From assembly GCA_963844235.1 (NCBI GenBank), contig CAWJNF010000008.1, positions 930,001-994,000 of the forward strand: a stretch of 64,000 nt of DNA. Reading direction: 5' to 3'. The stretch comes from CAWJNF01 sp963844235 (lineage in GTDB: Bacteria; Actinomycetota; Thermoleophilia; Gaiellales; Gaiellaceae). Positions 32,301-41,294 of the stretch are shown here, piece by piece. The notes beneath the pieces are model-generated. The model ran no database searches, was not told the origin of the DNA, and was given only the letters and a program-made list of their open reading frames with translations. Position 1 is the stretch's first letter. Every line of letters begins with the position of its first letter. The translations under genes were made by a program, and so were the position numbers.

Positions 32301-32676
32301 CGAGCACCGAAGCCTGGCTCTCGTCGAGCACGCGGAAGCGGGGGTCGACGCCGGCCTCGAACGGGTGCATGCGAAGCACGCGCGCACAGAAGCCGTGGAT
32401 CGTCGAGATCCAGGCGCCGTCGACGTCGCGAGCCAGATCGCGCCGGCCGGCGGCGCGTAACCGCTCCCGTACGCGCTCACGCAGCTCGCCGGCAGCCCGC
32501 TCCGTGTATGTGATCACAAGGATCGAGTCGAGCGAGAGCCCGCGCTCCAGCACCGCCAGCGCGACACGCTCGACCAGCACGGTCGTCTTCCCGGTGCCGG
32601 CGCCCGCCGAGACGAAGACGACACCGGGCTCCGCGATGGCGGCCGCCTGCTCGGGATTGACCACGGGCGTGCTCAC
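29323..32676 (-). CDS. addA: AddA-like UvrD-family helicase-nuclease
   Basis: A 1117-residue subunit. Walker A is SAGAGTGKTT (about 25), motif II is MVDEFQDTNRLQCELVD, and others are FFVGDEFQSIYRFRHADVDV, ALTTNYRSRPEVL and VRLMTIHAAKGLEFPVVVV. The C-terminal PD-(D/E)XK nuclease has ALVVDYKTNRLGDL, with a CPGCPALDRVC end. The pair with AddB processes double-strand breaks for RecA, as RecBCD does in proteobacteria. The GTG start overlaps the addB stop (GTGA), giving strict coupling. Confidence 0.93.
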   Translation of the reverse strand: MSTPVVNPEQAAAIAEPGVVFVSAGAGTGKTTVLVERVALAVLERGLSLDSILVITYTERAAGELRERVRERLRAAGRRDLARDVDGAWISTIHGFCARVLRMHPFEAGVDPRFRVLDESQASVLAAEAFTDALASFCAGREPERLGLLAAYGARGLRSMLLGVYGRLRSAGRPLGLAIAHTGELPTRLDELRAACEAAAGLVDTAARAELDDYLALAVGETPERLRQLPDPPEAAGGDVADAAEAVRTAALEHIAARDRMLLEELLRAIDTAYTRAKARESAVDFEDLQLLARDLLARDEAARTELRLRFRSIMVDEFQDTNRLQCELVDIVAGSPGDPGGPVPELFFVGDEFQSIYRFRHADVDVFRERRAASDGLLALTTNYRSRPEVLGVVNHLFGPEFGERYAPLEAGRLFPEPLGGSAVELLVTDKASYRDAEIGWRVAEARHVARRVQELVAEEKCVPGDVVLLFAAGTSAEAYEEALRAEGLPTHRATGRGYFGQQQVVDLLAYLRLLHNRYDDEALLTVLASPLVGVSNDALVLLRRSAGKRPLYCGLEQELPETLSERDRRWLSAFRQRYERLARLSVAAGLEHLCDRIVAEHDYDLAVLARWDGRRRYANLRKLARLARSYEELRGRDLEGFVRFVRDQQLVGAREVEAVSEEEGAEAVRLMTIHAAKGLEFPVVVVCDAGRTSLQAQPDEILCLPDGRLGIRVADPASGKRVGVFGYDEVREAERAAEEAEGRRLHYVAMTRAIDRLIVAGSLDPSRRDRSRSLIGWTLDRLGADLDQEQLELPGGEKVLLRVDRRAEESRPSSPELEQLTLFEPGVAGEPAAVFELRPLPVVPEPGPERIRRLSYSALALLERCSYRFYLERFVGLRPDEDAGRGSGSVGLSPAEVGDAVHALLETGEGPEAAAARLASPAYAHALDEDVERVSALVAAWRESVLAADLTGLAGIRPELPFAFEHDGVLLHGRFDLFSRQGERALVVDYKTNRLGDLTPDEVVGHEYRIQRLVYALAALRAGVEEVDVIFSFLEQAEHPVTARFSRADLPALEAELSAAIAGVHRGEFRPTPHELACPGCPALDRVCAGPRLGLGPSDDVELLAEPPAGTLAAR

Positions 32677-35591
32677 GCGCGCCTCACCCTGCAGATCGGC
32701 CACGCACCGCACCAGGCCGGGCACTCGCCGAAGCGGGGATTGTGGCGGACGTCGCCGTCTCGAATCTCCTCTGCCGCGTCGCGTGCGAGCGCGACGGCTG
32801 CGTTCACGCGGCCCCAGAAGTCCTCCTCGTCGAGGTAGTCCGTCGGCTTGAGGCCGGGCACCGACTGCCTCGCGCCGGCCCGTGCCATGCCCCGGGCCTC
32901 GCGCTCGCCCGAGAGCGACCGGTAGAGACCCCCGAGCGGCTCGAGGCCGACGAGGTCGCGGAGCGCCAGGATGTAGAGGGGCATCTGCAGGCGCCGCTCC
33001 GACTCGATCCTGCTCGCCGAGAAGGCCTCACCGGACTTGTAGTCCTGGACGATCCCGGAAGCGGAGTACGGGTCGAGGTCGATCCGGTCGATCTTTCCGG
33101 ACACGGTGAGGCCGTCGAGGTCGAGGCCCGACTGCAGCTCGGGCGCGCTACGGGTCGTCCCGAACGCCACCTCGAAGCGCCGCGGGACGAGCTCGAGCCC
33201 GAGCTCGAGCTCGGAGCGCAGGAACAGCTCGAGATCGCGCGCGAGCTGGGACTCGAGCTCGAGCAGGTCGACGTCGGCGAGCTCGAGGCGGACCTGGCTC
33301 TCGATCGCCTCGCGCAGGCAGGCGCGCAAGTACTCGACCGCCTCGTCGAGACGGCCCGCATCGATGGTCTCGACGCCGAACTGCTTGGGCAAGCCCGCAT
33401 AGAACGCCCGCAACGTCTGATGAGCGACGATGCCGCGAAGGCGCGCATCGATCTCGGGATCGATGGTCTTGGGGTCGAGCACCCGCTCGACGAGCCACAT
33501 CGACGAGCAGTCGACGAACTTCTCGAGCTCGGTCGCGGAGAACCGGGTCTGCTCCTGCAACACGCGAAGCACGGCAGGATTCGCCAGCCTCGTCGGCCGC
33601 TGAAAAGCGCCGAGGGCCCGCTCGATCTGGCGCTCCCAGCCCCCGGCCGCCGCCAGCGCTCGCGCCTGGGACTCGCTCCCGCCCGCCAACGCTGCCACGG
33701 CCCGGAGGCGCTCGCGCTCGGTCGGGGCGAGGTGCAGCTCCCAGGAGAGCGCCGACAGCGGCCGCCTCGCAGTGAAGCGCTCGACGTCCGGGCTCGCGAA
33801 GGCGCCACGCACTTCTTCCCAGAACGAGCTCGGCTCGAGCGGCCGGCCGTCGTCCGTCGCGGCTTCGCGCACGAGGTAGAGACGCTCCCAGGGCCGCGTG
33901 GAAGCCGTATAGAAGAGGTAGCGGTCCCGGCTGAGCGCGTCCGCGCGAAGCAGCCTCCTGCCGGGTGCCCGATCCTCGAGGCGGCGGCGCTGGTCGTCGG
34001 TTAGGAAGGGCGAGTCCGACGCCCGTCTCGGCAAGACTCCCTCTTCGAGGCCGAGCACGAACACGACCCGGAAACGCCGAGTGCGGGCCCGCAGGAGGTC
34101 GAGGATGCGGACCCGGCCTGCGACCGGCGGGCGCGGCGCGACCGTGACCTGCTCGAGCGTCCTCACCAGCTCCTCCGGCGCGGCGTCGACGGCGAGCCAC
34201 CCCTCCAGCTCGTCGAGGACCCGACGGATGCTCTCCTCAGCCCGGAGATCCAGGCCGGCGGCGTCCTCGAGCGGTGGCCGCTCGAGCCCCCACGCCGCCA
34301 CCAGCATGCCCGACGCGACCGCGCGCACGCCCGTGAGCGGGCTGCCGGCTTCGCGCAGCCGGTCGAGCGCCGGGATGTGATGACCGAGCAACCTCAGCGT
34401 CTCCTCCTCGACTCTGGCCCGAGCCGACACGGCCCGCCCACGCAACCGACCCTCGACCATGTCGACGCGTTGGCGCGGAATGCCCGAGTACGGCGAGCGA
34501 AGGAAGCGGTACAGATCCGCCCGGTCGCCCTCGAGCCAGGCGAAACGGCAGAGGCCGAGCAACGCACGGCCAAAGGGGGTGCGCCCGAGACGCAGGACGT
34601 TTTCGAACACGTGCGGCACGCCAAGGGCCCCGAACGCTGTTTCGATCGACGCCAGCCTCGACTCGACGGAGGGGCACACGACCGCGATCTCCTCCGCCGG
34701 GACAGCGTCGCGGAGCAGGCCAAGGATCTCCGCGCCCACGAGCTCGAGCGCCGCGCGCGACCCGGCCGCCTCGAGGAAGCGGACACCACCGTCGAGCGGC
34801 TCCGGCTCGCCGTCGGCATCCGTGAACAGCACACGTTCGAGGCGCGCCAGAGACGGCGATTCGTACCACCCCTGCGGTGGGAGCTCCACGATATGGGGGC
34901 CCGCGAGAGCAGCGAGGTCGCCCGCCGTGCGCTCCAGCGCCGCAAACGCGGCTCGAGCCGGCTCGTACGGCAGTGAGACGCAGACGTCGGTGCGCGCCGC
35001 GAGCGCCTCGATCAGGCGCCACTGGACGCCGCTCATGTCCTCGAAGCCGTAGACCAGGACGGGGGTCGTGTCCCATGCTCCGAGATCGGACGCGACGAGC
35101 TCTGCAGCCCGCCGCCGCAGGGCCTGGAGGTCGCCGGTGCCGAGGCGCTCGCATTCCAACCGGTAGGCCGCGAAGAGCGCGCCGAGGTCGTCGTCGACGT
35201 CGCCCGGGTCGACGAGGGCCGCCTCGAGCTCGCCGAGCGCGTCGGCGAGGCCCTCTGCGAAGCCGCCGAAACGTGCCGAGGCAGCCATACGCTGGAGCGG
35301 CGTCCGCGAGATCACCCGGGCGACGACGAGTGCGCGCTGCGCCGGCGATAGCAACGCCGGCGCGGCTGTGGCCACCCGTCCCGTTACGCGACGGAAGAGG
35401 TCGTCGAACGTCCCGACCGAGCCCCCGAGCAGCACCGGCACCCGTACGAGCAGGTCGCGCTCGACCCGCTCGACCTCGGCGCGGTTGGGCACGACGAGAA
35501 ACGGGTCCCGGTCGAGCGCGGCGACGTAGCGATCGAGCAGACCCGCGACCTTGCCGGCGTTCGCCGGCCCGACGAGCAGGGTCAGCGGCAC
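32673..35591 (-). CDS. addB: AddB-like nuclease subunit with iron-sulfur cluster
   Basis: A 972-residue partner of AddA. The N-terminal nucleotide-binding loop is degenerate (LLVGPANAGKVAGLLDR), as expected for an inactive motor. The C-terminal nuclease has GKIDRIDLDPYSASGIVQDYKSG. Four Cys for a 4Fe-4S cluster are split between KFVDCSSMWLVER and the end FGECPAWCGAWPICRVRR, as in AddB. Length is somewhat below the Bacillus AddB (about 1160). AdnA-type naming is possible, but the lost Walker motif favours AddB. Confidence 0.9.
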   Translation of the reverse strand: MPLTLLVGPANAGKVAGLLDRYVAALDRDPFLVVPNRAEVERVERDLLVRVPVLLGGSVGTFDDLFRRVTGRVATAAPALLSPAQRALVVARVISRTPLQRMAASARFGGFAEGLADALGELEAALVDPGDVDDDLGALFAAYRLECERLGTGDLQALRRRAAELVASDLGAWDTTPVLVYGFEDMSGVQWRLIEALAARTDVCVSLPYEPARAAFAALERTAGDLAALAGPHIVELPPQGWYESPSLARLERVLFTDADGEPEPLDGGVRFLEAAGSRAALELVGAEILGLLRDAVPAEEIAVVCPSVESRLASIETAFGALGVPHVFENVLRLGRTPFGRALLGLCRFAWLEGDRADLYRFLRSPYSGIPRQRVDMVEGRLRGRAVSARARVEEETLRLLGHHIPALDRLREAGSPLTGVRAVASGMLVAAWGLERPPLEDAAGLDLRAEESIRRVLDELEGWLAVDAAPEELVRTLEQVTVAPRPPVAGRVRILDLLRARTRRFRVVFVLGLEEGVLPRRASDSPFLTDDQRRRLEDRAPGRRLLRADALSRDRYLFYTASTRPWERLYLVREAATDDGRPLEPSSFWEEVRGAFASPDVERFTARRPLSALSWELHLAPTERERLRAVAALAGGSESQARALAAAGGWERQIERALGAFQRPTRLANPAVLRVLQEQTRFSATELEKFVDCSSMWLVERVLDPKTIDPEIDARLRGIVAHQTLRAFYAGLPKQFGVETIDAGRLDEAVEYLRACLREAIESQVRLELADVDLLELESQLARDLELFLRSELELGLELVPRRFEVAFGTTRSAPELQSGLDLDGLTVSGKIDRIDLDPYSASGIVQDYKSGEAFSASRIESERRLQMPLYILALRDLVGLEPLGGLYRSLSGEREARGMARAGARQSVPGLKPTDYLDEEDFWGRVNAAVALARDAAEEIRDGDVRHNPRFGECPAWCGAWPICRVRRA

Positions 35592-35704
35592 CGGTCCATC
35601 CTAGCTTCGAGCCGGGACAGCGCCGCCGGACGGACGGTTAGCCCACGGACGGACTCGAGCGGGGGTCGGGTATCCCCTGACGCCCTACCCGGAGTCGACT
35701 GGGA

Positions 35705-35902
35705 TTAGCCGGCGACCGCCTTGGGCCGGCGGCCGCGGCGTGCCGCCGAGCGGCCCGGCGTACCTCCTGCACAGTCATCACACAGATCGGCGACCTTCGC
35801 TCCGCGACGAGCATCGGAATAGGTCAGACGAAGCGTGGCGCCCTTTCCTTCTCCAACCTCGGATCCACAATTGTCACAGACGAGTACGGTCTTTCGTGCC
35901 AC
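35705..35902 (-). CDS. Small zinc-ribbon protein with basic tail
   Basis: A 65-residue protein from a GTG start with a GGAGG ribosome site. It has CDNCGSEV and DLCDDCAGG (four Cys, probable zinc ribbon) around a beta-rich middle (ATLRLTYSDARRGAKVADL), and a basic C-terminus RSAARRGRRPKAVAG that could bind nucleic acid. The family is not recognised, though similar short proteins are common in actinobacteria. Confidence 0.7.
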   Translation of the reverse strand: MARKTVLVCDNCGSEVGEGKGATLRLTYSDARRGAKVADLCDDCAGGTPGRSAARRGRRPKAVAG

Positions 35903-35962
35903 TCGATCCTCCTCGATTTCGAGCTTTGCACAGGAGATCATAGACGAATACCGAGTTGGTCA

Positions 35963-36961
35963 TCACGTGCTGGTATTTGCGCCTCCCGGTTCGCTTACCG
36001 GAACCCCGGACGAGCGCAGAAGATCGCGCAGCATCTCGGCGTTCGCGGGCCCCTGCGCGATCCACTCGCTCTCCTTCGCCTCGCCCGGCATTCGGAGCTC
36101 GAATTCGCCTGTGCCGGGAGCCGGGCTCCGTCCGTTCGTGTTGAACAGAACGAACGCCTGCTCCGACGTCGCTCCGAGGTCGCGCAACGGCGCCACCCAT
36201 TCCTCGAGCTCTTCCGCCGCGTAGAGATGGTCGAATCGCTCTGCAGCGCTTTTCCCGCGCACGTTCCAGGTCGACGCGTTGCGTCCGTGCATGCGCACGT
36301 AGGCAACGGGTGACGTGCTGCCCACGATCGTGGGCAGCACGTTTCGCCCACCCGTGCGCGGGGCGTCGACCGCGACGTACGATGCATCGACGCTCTCGAG
36401 GAAGGCGAACGTCCGGCCACGCTCGGCCTCGTCGAGCCAGGCTGCGTGCCGGAACTCGACCAGCATCCCGTCGCCCGCCAGCTGCTCCCTCGCCCACGCG
36501 ATGTCGTCGTAGGACTCGCGGCGCGGAACGACATAGGGCGGAAACTGCATGAGGATCCCTCCGAGCTTGCCGGCCGTGCGTAACGGCTCGAGCGCCGCGC
36601 GGAAGCGTGCGAACACCTCCGCGCGAACCTCACGAGGCGGGCGGTCGACCCTCCCGCGATCGTCGGGCTCGACCGCCTCGCGCAGGTCGGGCGGAAGCTG
36701 CACGGCGCGCACGGGATGCCGGGTCATGAGCGCGAAGGCCTTGACATGGAAGACGAACCCCGGCGGCGTGGCGGCAGCCCAGCGCTCCGCGTACTCCGCG
36801 ACCGGAAGCGTGTAGTAGGTCGAGTCGACCTCTACGGTGTCGAAGCGGGTCGCGTAGTGGCGCAGCCGCTCGGCACCCGTGCGGAGGCCCCGCGGGTAGT
36901 ACGAGCGGGTAAGCGCCTCGTCCGCGAACGAGCACGTCCCGACGCGGATCGACGCCGCCAC
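35963..36961 (-). CDS. DUF72 (YecE-like) protein
   Basis: A 332-residue TIM-barrel-like protein. Family pattern: IRVGTCSFADEALTRSYYPR at the N-terminus, FDTVEVDSTYYTLPV, GFVFHVKAFALMTRHPV, LGGILMQFPPYVV, LVEFRHAAWLDEAERG, VAYVRMHGRN and a late FVLFNTNGR. The family is widespread, with no established reaction. The gene stands alone on the minus strand, 60 bases upstream of the zinc-ribbon gene, and may be co-transcribed with it. Confidence 0.93.
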   Translation of the reverse strand: MAASIRVGTCSFADEALTRSYYPRGLRTGAERLRHYATRFDTVEVDSTYYTLPVAEYAERWAAATPPGFVFHVKAFALMTRHPVRAVQLPPDLREAVEPDDRGRVDRPPREVRAEVFARFRAALEPLRTAGKLGGILMQFPPYVVPRRESYDDIAWAREQLAGDGMLVEFRHAAWLDEAERGRTFAFLESVDASYVAVDAPRTGGRNVLPTIVGSTSPVAYVRMHGRNASTWNVRGKSAAERFDHLYAAEELEEWVAPLRDLGATSEQAFVLFNTNGRSPAPGTGEFELRMPGEAKESEWIAQGPANAEMLRDLLRSSGVPVSEPGGANTST

Positions 36962-37065
36962 GGGAGCATCCTAGAGTCGTCGATGGACTGGCAGGCACGG
37001 CAACCCAAGCCCCCGACCATGCGGCCGCGGAAGGACCACCGCGTCCCTGGACGCAGCGAACGGCC

Positions 37066-37323
37066 TCAGGCGACCTTTGCCAGCTCTCTGTCGAGCCGCT
37101 CCTCCGCACGCGCGCGGGCGATGATCGCCTCCTGGGCGCCGAAGCGGGTGCGGCTCCTTACGATCCGCGCCTCCTGGAAGAGCGACTCGATGCGCTCGGA
37201 AAGCGTCGCGATCTCAGCCGACCTGGCCTCGTCCGCGCCCGTCTCGGCGAGCTCTTTCCAGAGCTCGGTCCGCCGCGCCGCAGCCCGATCGAGCTCCTGC
37301 TTGATCTCGTTCAGCGTGCGCAT
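37066..37323 (-). CDS. Small coiled-coil protein
   Basis: An 85-residue highly charged protein predicted to be almost all helix (LNEIKQELDRAAARRTELWK, then RSAEIATLSERIESLFQEAR, then IARARAEERLDRELAKVA). No family is recognised. AGGTGAGGT lies 3-12 bases before the ATG on the minus strand. It is divergent from the dehydrogenase gene. Confidence 0.7.
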   Translation of the reverse strand: MRTLNEIKQELDRAAARRTELWKELAETGADEARSAEIATLSERIESLFQEARIVRSRTRFGAQEAIIARARAEERLDRELAKVA

Positions 37324-37467
37324 ACCTCACCTCGTACTCGTGTAACGCTCGCAAGGGTTTCGCCATTCCGACCGGTCGTCCTCCACGGATGTTCCCGCGG
37401 GAGTCGCTCGTACCCTGGCATCCGGGCGAGGTACGCGGAGGACCGGTTCGGCCGTAGACTGGACATC

Positions 37468-38550
37468 GTGGACACGCGGGCGATCGCCGTCCTCGAAGGC
37501 GACGAGACCGGCCAGGAGCTGCTCGCGGAGGCACTGCGGGTTCTCGCCCCCGAGGTCGTCGGCCTCGAGCTCGAGTTCCCGCACTTCGACCTGTCGCTGG
37601 AGTCGCGACGCCGGACGAAGAATCAGGTCGTCCACGAGGCCGCGCGCGCCATCGTCGAGACGGGCCTCGGCCTCAAGGCGGCGACGATCACGCCGGAGGG
37701 AGCCGACGACGTCGGCAGCCCAAATCGCATCCTCCGGGAGGAGATCGGCGGGCACGTGATCGTACGCACCGGCCGGCGGATTCCCGGGGTGACCCCGGTC
37801 GGCGGCGTCCACGCTCCGATCTCCGTCGTCCGGATGGCGGTGGGTGACGCGTACGGCGCCCGCGAATGGCGGGAGGGCGACGGCGATGACGAGGTCGCGT
37901 TCCGGACCGAGCGCATCGAGCGGCGCGTCTGCCGCGCCGTCGCCGAGTTCTCGTTCCGGCACGCGACGCGGACGCGGGCGAAGGTATTCGGCGGGCCGAA
38001 GTACACGGTCAGCCCGATCTACGAGGGCATGCTCAAGGAGGAGATGGACGCGGCCGCCGCCCGCCATGCGGAGGTGCCGTACGAGCCGCAGCTGATCGAC
38101 GCGACGTTCGCGTTGCTCCTGGCCTCTGCCGGCGATCCGCTCGTGATCCCTGCGCTGAATCGCGACGGCGACATCCTGAGCGACTTCGTGCTGCCACTGT
38201 TCGGGTCGATCGCCGGGTCCGAGTCGCTCGTTGTCGCCTTCGGCGACGACTACGCGCCGCGGGCGATCATGGCGGAGGCCGCCCATGGCACCGCCCCAGC
38301 CCTTTTCGGCAAGAACGTCGCCAACCCGCTCGCGATGACCCTCGCCGGCGCAGCGCTGCTCACTCACATGGAAGCGAAGGGCGCCCAGGCCGCCGGCCGA
38401 GCGATTCGCGAGGCGAGCCTCGAGGCGGTTGCTGCTGGCACGCGCACGGCCGACCTCGGCGGTCACGCGGGTACGACCGAGTTCACGGACGCCGTCATCG
38501 AGCGTGTCCGCCAGAAGCTCGAGGTCTGGTCGAGCCTCTCGGAGGTCTAG
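37468..38550 (+). CDS. Isocitrate/isopropylmalate dehydrogenase family protein
   Basis: A 360-residue beta-decarboxylating dehydrogenase. The N-terminus has AVLEGDETGQELLAEALRVL and the middle RTERIERRVCRAVAEFSFRH, near the usual substrate Arg/Tyr region. The metal site is DGDILSD, and the cofactor end is IMAEAAHGTAPALFGKNVAN with PLAM. The usual GDGIGPE start is changed to GDETGQE. Whether it uses isocitrate, isopropylmalate, homoisocitrate or tartrate cannot be decided. No leucine or TCA genes are adjacent. A GTG start is used. Confidence 0.85.
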   Translation: MDTRAIAVLEGDETGQELLAEALRVLAPEVVGLELEFPHFDLSLESRRRTKNQVVHEAARAIVETGLGLKAATITPEGADDVGSPNRILREEIGGHVIVRTGRRIPGVTPVGGVHAPISVVRMAVGDAYGAREWREGDGDDEVAFRTERIERRVCRAVAEFSFRHATRTRAKVFGGPKYTVSPIYEGMLKEEMDAAAARHAEVPYEPQLIDATFALLLASAGDPLVIPALNRDGDILSDFVLPLFGSIAGSESLVVAFGDDYAPRAIMAEAAHGTAPALFGKNVANPLAMTLAGAALLTHMEAKGAQAAGRAIREASLEAVAAGTRTADLGGHAGTTEFTDAVIERVRQKLEVWSSLSEV

Positions 38551-38685
38551 GCGCGTCCGGGCCAAGCCTGTCGGCCGCCGACGAGAGTGTCGCCGGCCGC
38601 TGGCCCGGCACCGCACAACGACGTATCACCATCACGAGCCCGTCCCAACGGAGGTCGGGCGGTGCGGCCGGTGTAGGGTCGGGAC

Positions 38686-39972
38686 GTGCGCCGGGTCGCA
38701 GCTTACGTCTCGAGCCTGAACCCGCAGCTGCCGGCGCCCGTGTGGCTACTCGAGGCGGGCTTCTTCATCAACGCCTTCGGAACCGGTGTCGCGTACCCGT
38801 TTCTCGTCATCTACCTCCACAACGTGCGCGGCTTCTCGCTCGCTACGGCCGGGCTCGTGATCGCCGTCTCGGGGCTTGCGGGCCTCGTGTCCGGACCGCT
38901 GTTCGGACGCCTCGTCGATCGCGTTGGCGCGAGGGTGACGCTCGCGACGGCGCTCGTTCTCGGCGCGTGCGCGTTCGCCCTCTTTCCATTCGTCCACGAG
39001 CCGTGGTCGGCATTCCTGGTCGGATGCCTGGTCGGGCTCTCGAGCGGCAGCTTCTGGCCGTCGCAGTCCACCCTGCTGGCCGGGCTGGCGCCGCCGGCCC
39101 GTCGCCACGCTGCGTACGCCGTCCAGCGAGGCATGTTCAACCTCGGCCTGGGCCTCGGCGGGATGACCGGCGGCCTGATCGCCAGCACGGCGGATCCGGC
39201 GACTTTCACCGTGCTGTTCGTCGTCGACGCGGCCGCGACGCTCGCCTTCTGCGCCCTCATTCCGCTCATCCCCGATCCGGGCTTCCATCGGCGGGCACGG
39301 GACGAAGCGGGCCCGCGAGGAGGCTATCGCGACGTGATCCGGAACCGCCCTTTCATGGGCCTTATCGGACTGAACGTCGCGTTCGTGGCCGCCGGCTACA
39401 CGCAGCTCGAGCTGCTTCCGGTGTTCGCGAAGAACGAGGCCGGAGTCAGCGAACGGTCGATCGGCCTCATCTTCCTGGCCAGCTCCGTCACGCTCGTTCT
39501 CTGCCAGCTTCCCGTCGCCAAGCTCATCGAGGGGCGTCCGCGGATGCGGGCGCTCGCGGTGATGCCGGCGGTCTGGGCCGTTGCATGGCTCACCGTCGCC
39601 GCCGGTGGGGCCTGGCTCGAGGCGGGAGCCGCCGCAACGGTCTTCGGCCTTGCCGCTGTCGCATTCGCGATCGGCGAGTGCCTGGACGGCCCCGCGCGGG
39701 TCGCGCTGATCGCCGACCTCGTGCCGGAGCACCTGCAGGGTCGCTACTGGGCCCTGTCGGCCAACTCCTGGGACGTCGGCTACATCGTCGGTCCCGCCGT
39801 CGGCGGTTTCGTGCTCGCGGCGGAGCCCCTCGCGCTGTGGCCGCTCGCTGCCGCCGTGTGCGCGGCCGCGGCTCTTGCCACCCTCGCGGTGGAGCGCTGG
39901 ATCCCGGTCGAGCTTCGATTGACGCCGGGGGGACGCGCGGCCGAGGCGGGCGCGGTAGAGCCGGCAACGTGA
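38686..39972 (+). CDS. MFS transporter (about 12 helices)
   Basis: A 428-residue major facilitator. Helices begin at about 18 (LLEAGFFINAFGTGVAYPFL), and the loop-2/3 signature is GPLFGRLVDRVGARVTLATA. A second half with IEGRPRMRALAVMPAVWAVA follows. The pattern is that of DHA1-like exporters. The substrate is unknown. A GTG start is used; relatives often start close to this point. It is convergent with the ferredoxin gene, with a 4-base gap. Confidence 0.88.
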   Translation: MRRVAAYVSSLNPQLPAPVWLLEAGFFINAFGTGVAYPFLVIYLHNVRGFSLATAGLVIAVSGLAGLVSGPLFGRLVDRVGARVTLATALVLGACAFALFPFVHEPWSAFLVGCLVGLSSGSFWPSQSTLLAGLAPPARRHAAYAVQRGMFNLGLGLGGMTGGLIASTADPATFTVLFVVDAAATLAFCALIPLIPDPGFHRRARDEAGPRGGYRDVIRNRPFMGLIGLNVAFVAAGYTQLELLPVFAKNEAGVSERSIGLIFLASSVTLVLCQLPVAKLIEGRPRMRALAVMPAVWAVAWLTVAAGGAWLEAGAAATVFGLAAVAFAIGECLDGPARVALIADLVPEHLQGRYWALSANSWDVGYIVGPAVGGFVLAAEPLALWPLAAAVCAAAALATLAVERWIPVELRLTPGGRAAEAGAVEPAT

Positions 39973-39976
39973 ACGT

Positions 39977-40288
39977 CTACCGCGTGTCGAGCGGCGGGTT
40001 CTGGACGTTGTGGTCGGTCGCGTACGTCTCGGCGAGCTGGTTGACGACGTCCATGCCCTCGGGGAACGCGTAGTTGATCCGGACGAACGGCTCCCATTTC
40101 TCCGGCAGCGCATCCTCCGGGAAGATGGCTTCCACGGGGCATTCCGGCTCGCAGGCGCCGCAGTCGATGCACTCCTCCGGGTCGATGACGAGCATCCGAT
40201 CGCCCTCGTGGATGCAGTCGACAGGGCAGACATCGACACACGACCGGTCTTTGATGTCGAGACAGGGCTCGGCGATGATGTAGGTCAT
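39977..40288 (-). CDS. fdxA: Seven-iron (3Fe-4S/4Fe-4S) ferredoxin
   Basis: A 103-residue ferredoxin. The first cluster residues are in CVDVCPVDCIHEG (the second Cys position replaced as in 7Fe types) and the second cluster is in CIDCGACEPECPVEAI. The C-terminal extension (about 55-103; WEPFVRINYAFPEG) is usual for actinobacterial FdxA. It carries electrons in the cytoplasm, for instance to P450s or oxidoreductases. No dedicated partner is adjacent. Confidence 0.94.
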   Translation of the reverse strand: MTYIIAEPCLDIKDRSCVDVCPVDCIHEGDRMLVIDPEECIDCGACEPECPVEAIFPEDALPEKWEPFVRINYAFPEGMDVVNQLAETYATDHNVQNPPLDTR

Positions 40289-40406
40289 CCGCGGCTGAGT
40301 CTAGCCGCTGCCGCGGGCCGTGCGGCGGTGCCAAAGGAAGGGCGGCCGGCTCCACGACGCCAACCGGCGGCGCGCCGCGCCCGCCTGCCGCCGCCGTTAG
40401 CGGGCG

Positions 40407-40715
40407 TCAGCCGACGAGCTCGGCCACGAGGTCCTTCGCCTGCTCGGCCAGCGCCGAGCGTACGACGACGCGGTCGAAGCCGGCGGCATGGGCCCGCCGG
40501 AGCCCGGCCGTGTCCGTGTGATTCGTGAAGCCGAGAATCGGCGTATCCGGGTACGCGTCGGCGACCTCGCCCGGGTCCACGCGCGCGATGTCGACGATCA
40601 CGAGGTCGGGTGGATCGATGCTCTCGGTCGTGACGAGCCGGTGGGCCCCGCCGAGGGCCGCATCGAGCTTGCCGCGGAAGAAGAGATCGACCCCGGCAAC
40701 AAGGATCGTTGCCAC
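40407..40715 (-). CDS. Receiver-like small protein
   Basis: A 102-residue alpha/beta protein resembling a trimmed response-regulator receiver: TILVAGVDLFFRGKLDAALG, then PPDLVIVDIARVDPGEVADA, then TPILGFTNHTDTAGLRRAHA, then FDRVVVRSALAEQAKDLV. D58 in IVDIARV is at the phosphoacceptor strand, but the usual acid pocket near the N-terminus is missing and the late Lys is replaced. It is probably not phosphorylated; it may be a pseudo-receiver. It lies near the cytochrome c maturation genes. Confidence 0.65.
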   Translation of the reverse strand: MATILVAGVDLFFRGKLDAALGGAHRLVTTESIDPPDLVIVDIARVDPGEVADAYPDTPILGFTNHTDTAGLRRAHAAGFDRVVVRSALAEQAKDLVAELVG

Positions 40716-40811
40716 GCGCGAGAGCCTACCACCGGCTGCCGATCTCGCCTAGTCCCCTCTACGAGACCGCCGTTAGCGACCGGAACCGGCGCCGCAGTGT
40801 CGTTCGCGTGC

Positions 40812-41294
40812 TCACCCGTCGAAACGGGCGAGCTCCTCGTCGAGCCGGCGCTCGGCCTCCGGATCGAGCGACCGGCGGCCGTTCAGCGACGGATCGCCCG
40901 GCGCTGCGCCACGCACGCGGCCCGACCTTGCCGCGCGCCAGGCCAGCCCGCCGACCAGCGCGCCGGCGCACACGAGCCCCGCAAGCGGTAGCACCCAGGC
41001 GAGCAGGTTGAATCCTTCCTTCGGCGGCGCGGCCAGGATGCCCTCTCCGAACTCCCCGACGAGGGCCGTCTTGATCTCGCTCTTCGTGTCGCCGGCGGCG
41101 ATCCGCTCGCTGATGAAGGCACGTATCCGGTCGGCGACAGGGGCGTTCGAGAGCGCGAGCGTCGTCTTGCAGGTGGGGCAGTTGACCTCGTTCTCGAGCT
41201 CCTCCAGCGTTGGACGCTCCTCGCTCGGGAGCGCGGGCGCGGCGAGCGCAAGCCCGACGAGGAGCGCGAGCACGACAGCGCATACGCGGATCAC
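40812..41294 (-). CDS. ccmH: Cytochrome c maturation protein CcmH/CycL
   Basis: A 160-residue protein. A signal/membrane segment (1-23) is followed by the thiol domain with C39-P-T-C42 (LENEVNCPTCKTTLALSNAP) and FISERIAAGDTKSEIKTALV, then a second membrane helix (about 98-120). CcmH keeps apocytochrome c cysteines reduced on the outer face of the membrane. Its ATG overlaps the stop of the CcmG/TlpA gene (ATGA). CcmF, CcmE and others are not in the window. Confidence 0.92.
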   Translation of the reverse strand: MIRVCAVVLALLVGLALAAPALPSEERPTLEELENEVNCPTCKTTLALSNAPVADRIRAFISERIAAGDTKSEIKTALVGEFGEGILAAPPKEGFNLLAWVLPLAGLVCAGALVGGLAWRAARSGRVRGAAPGDPSLNGRRSLDPEAERRLDEELARFDG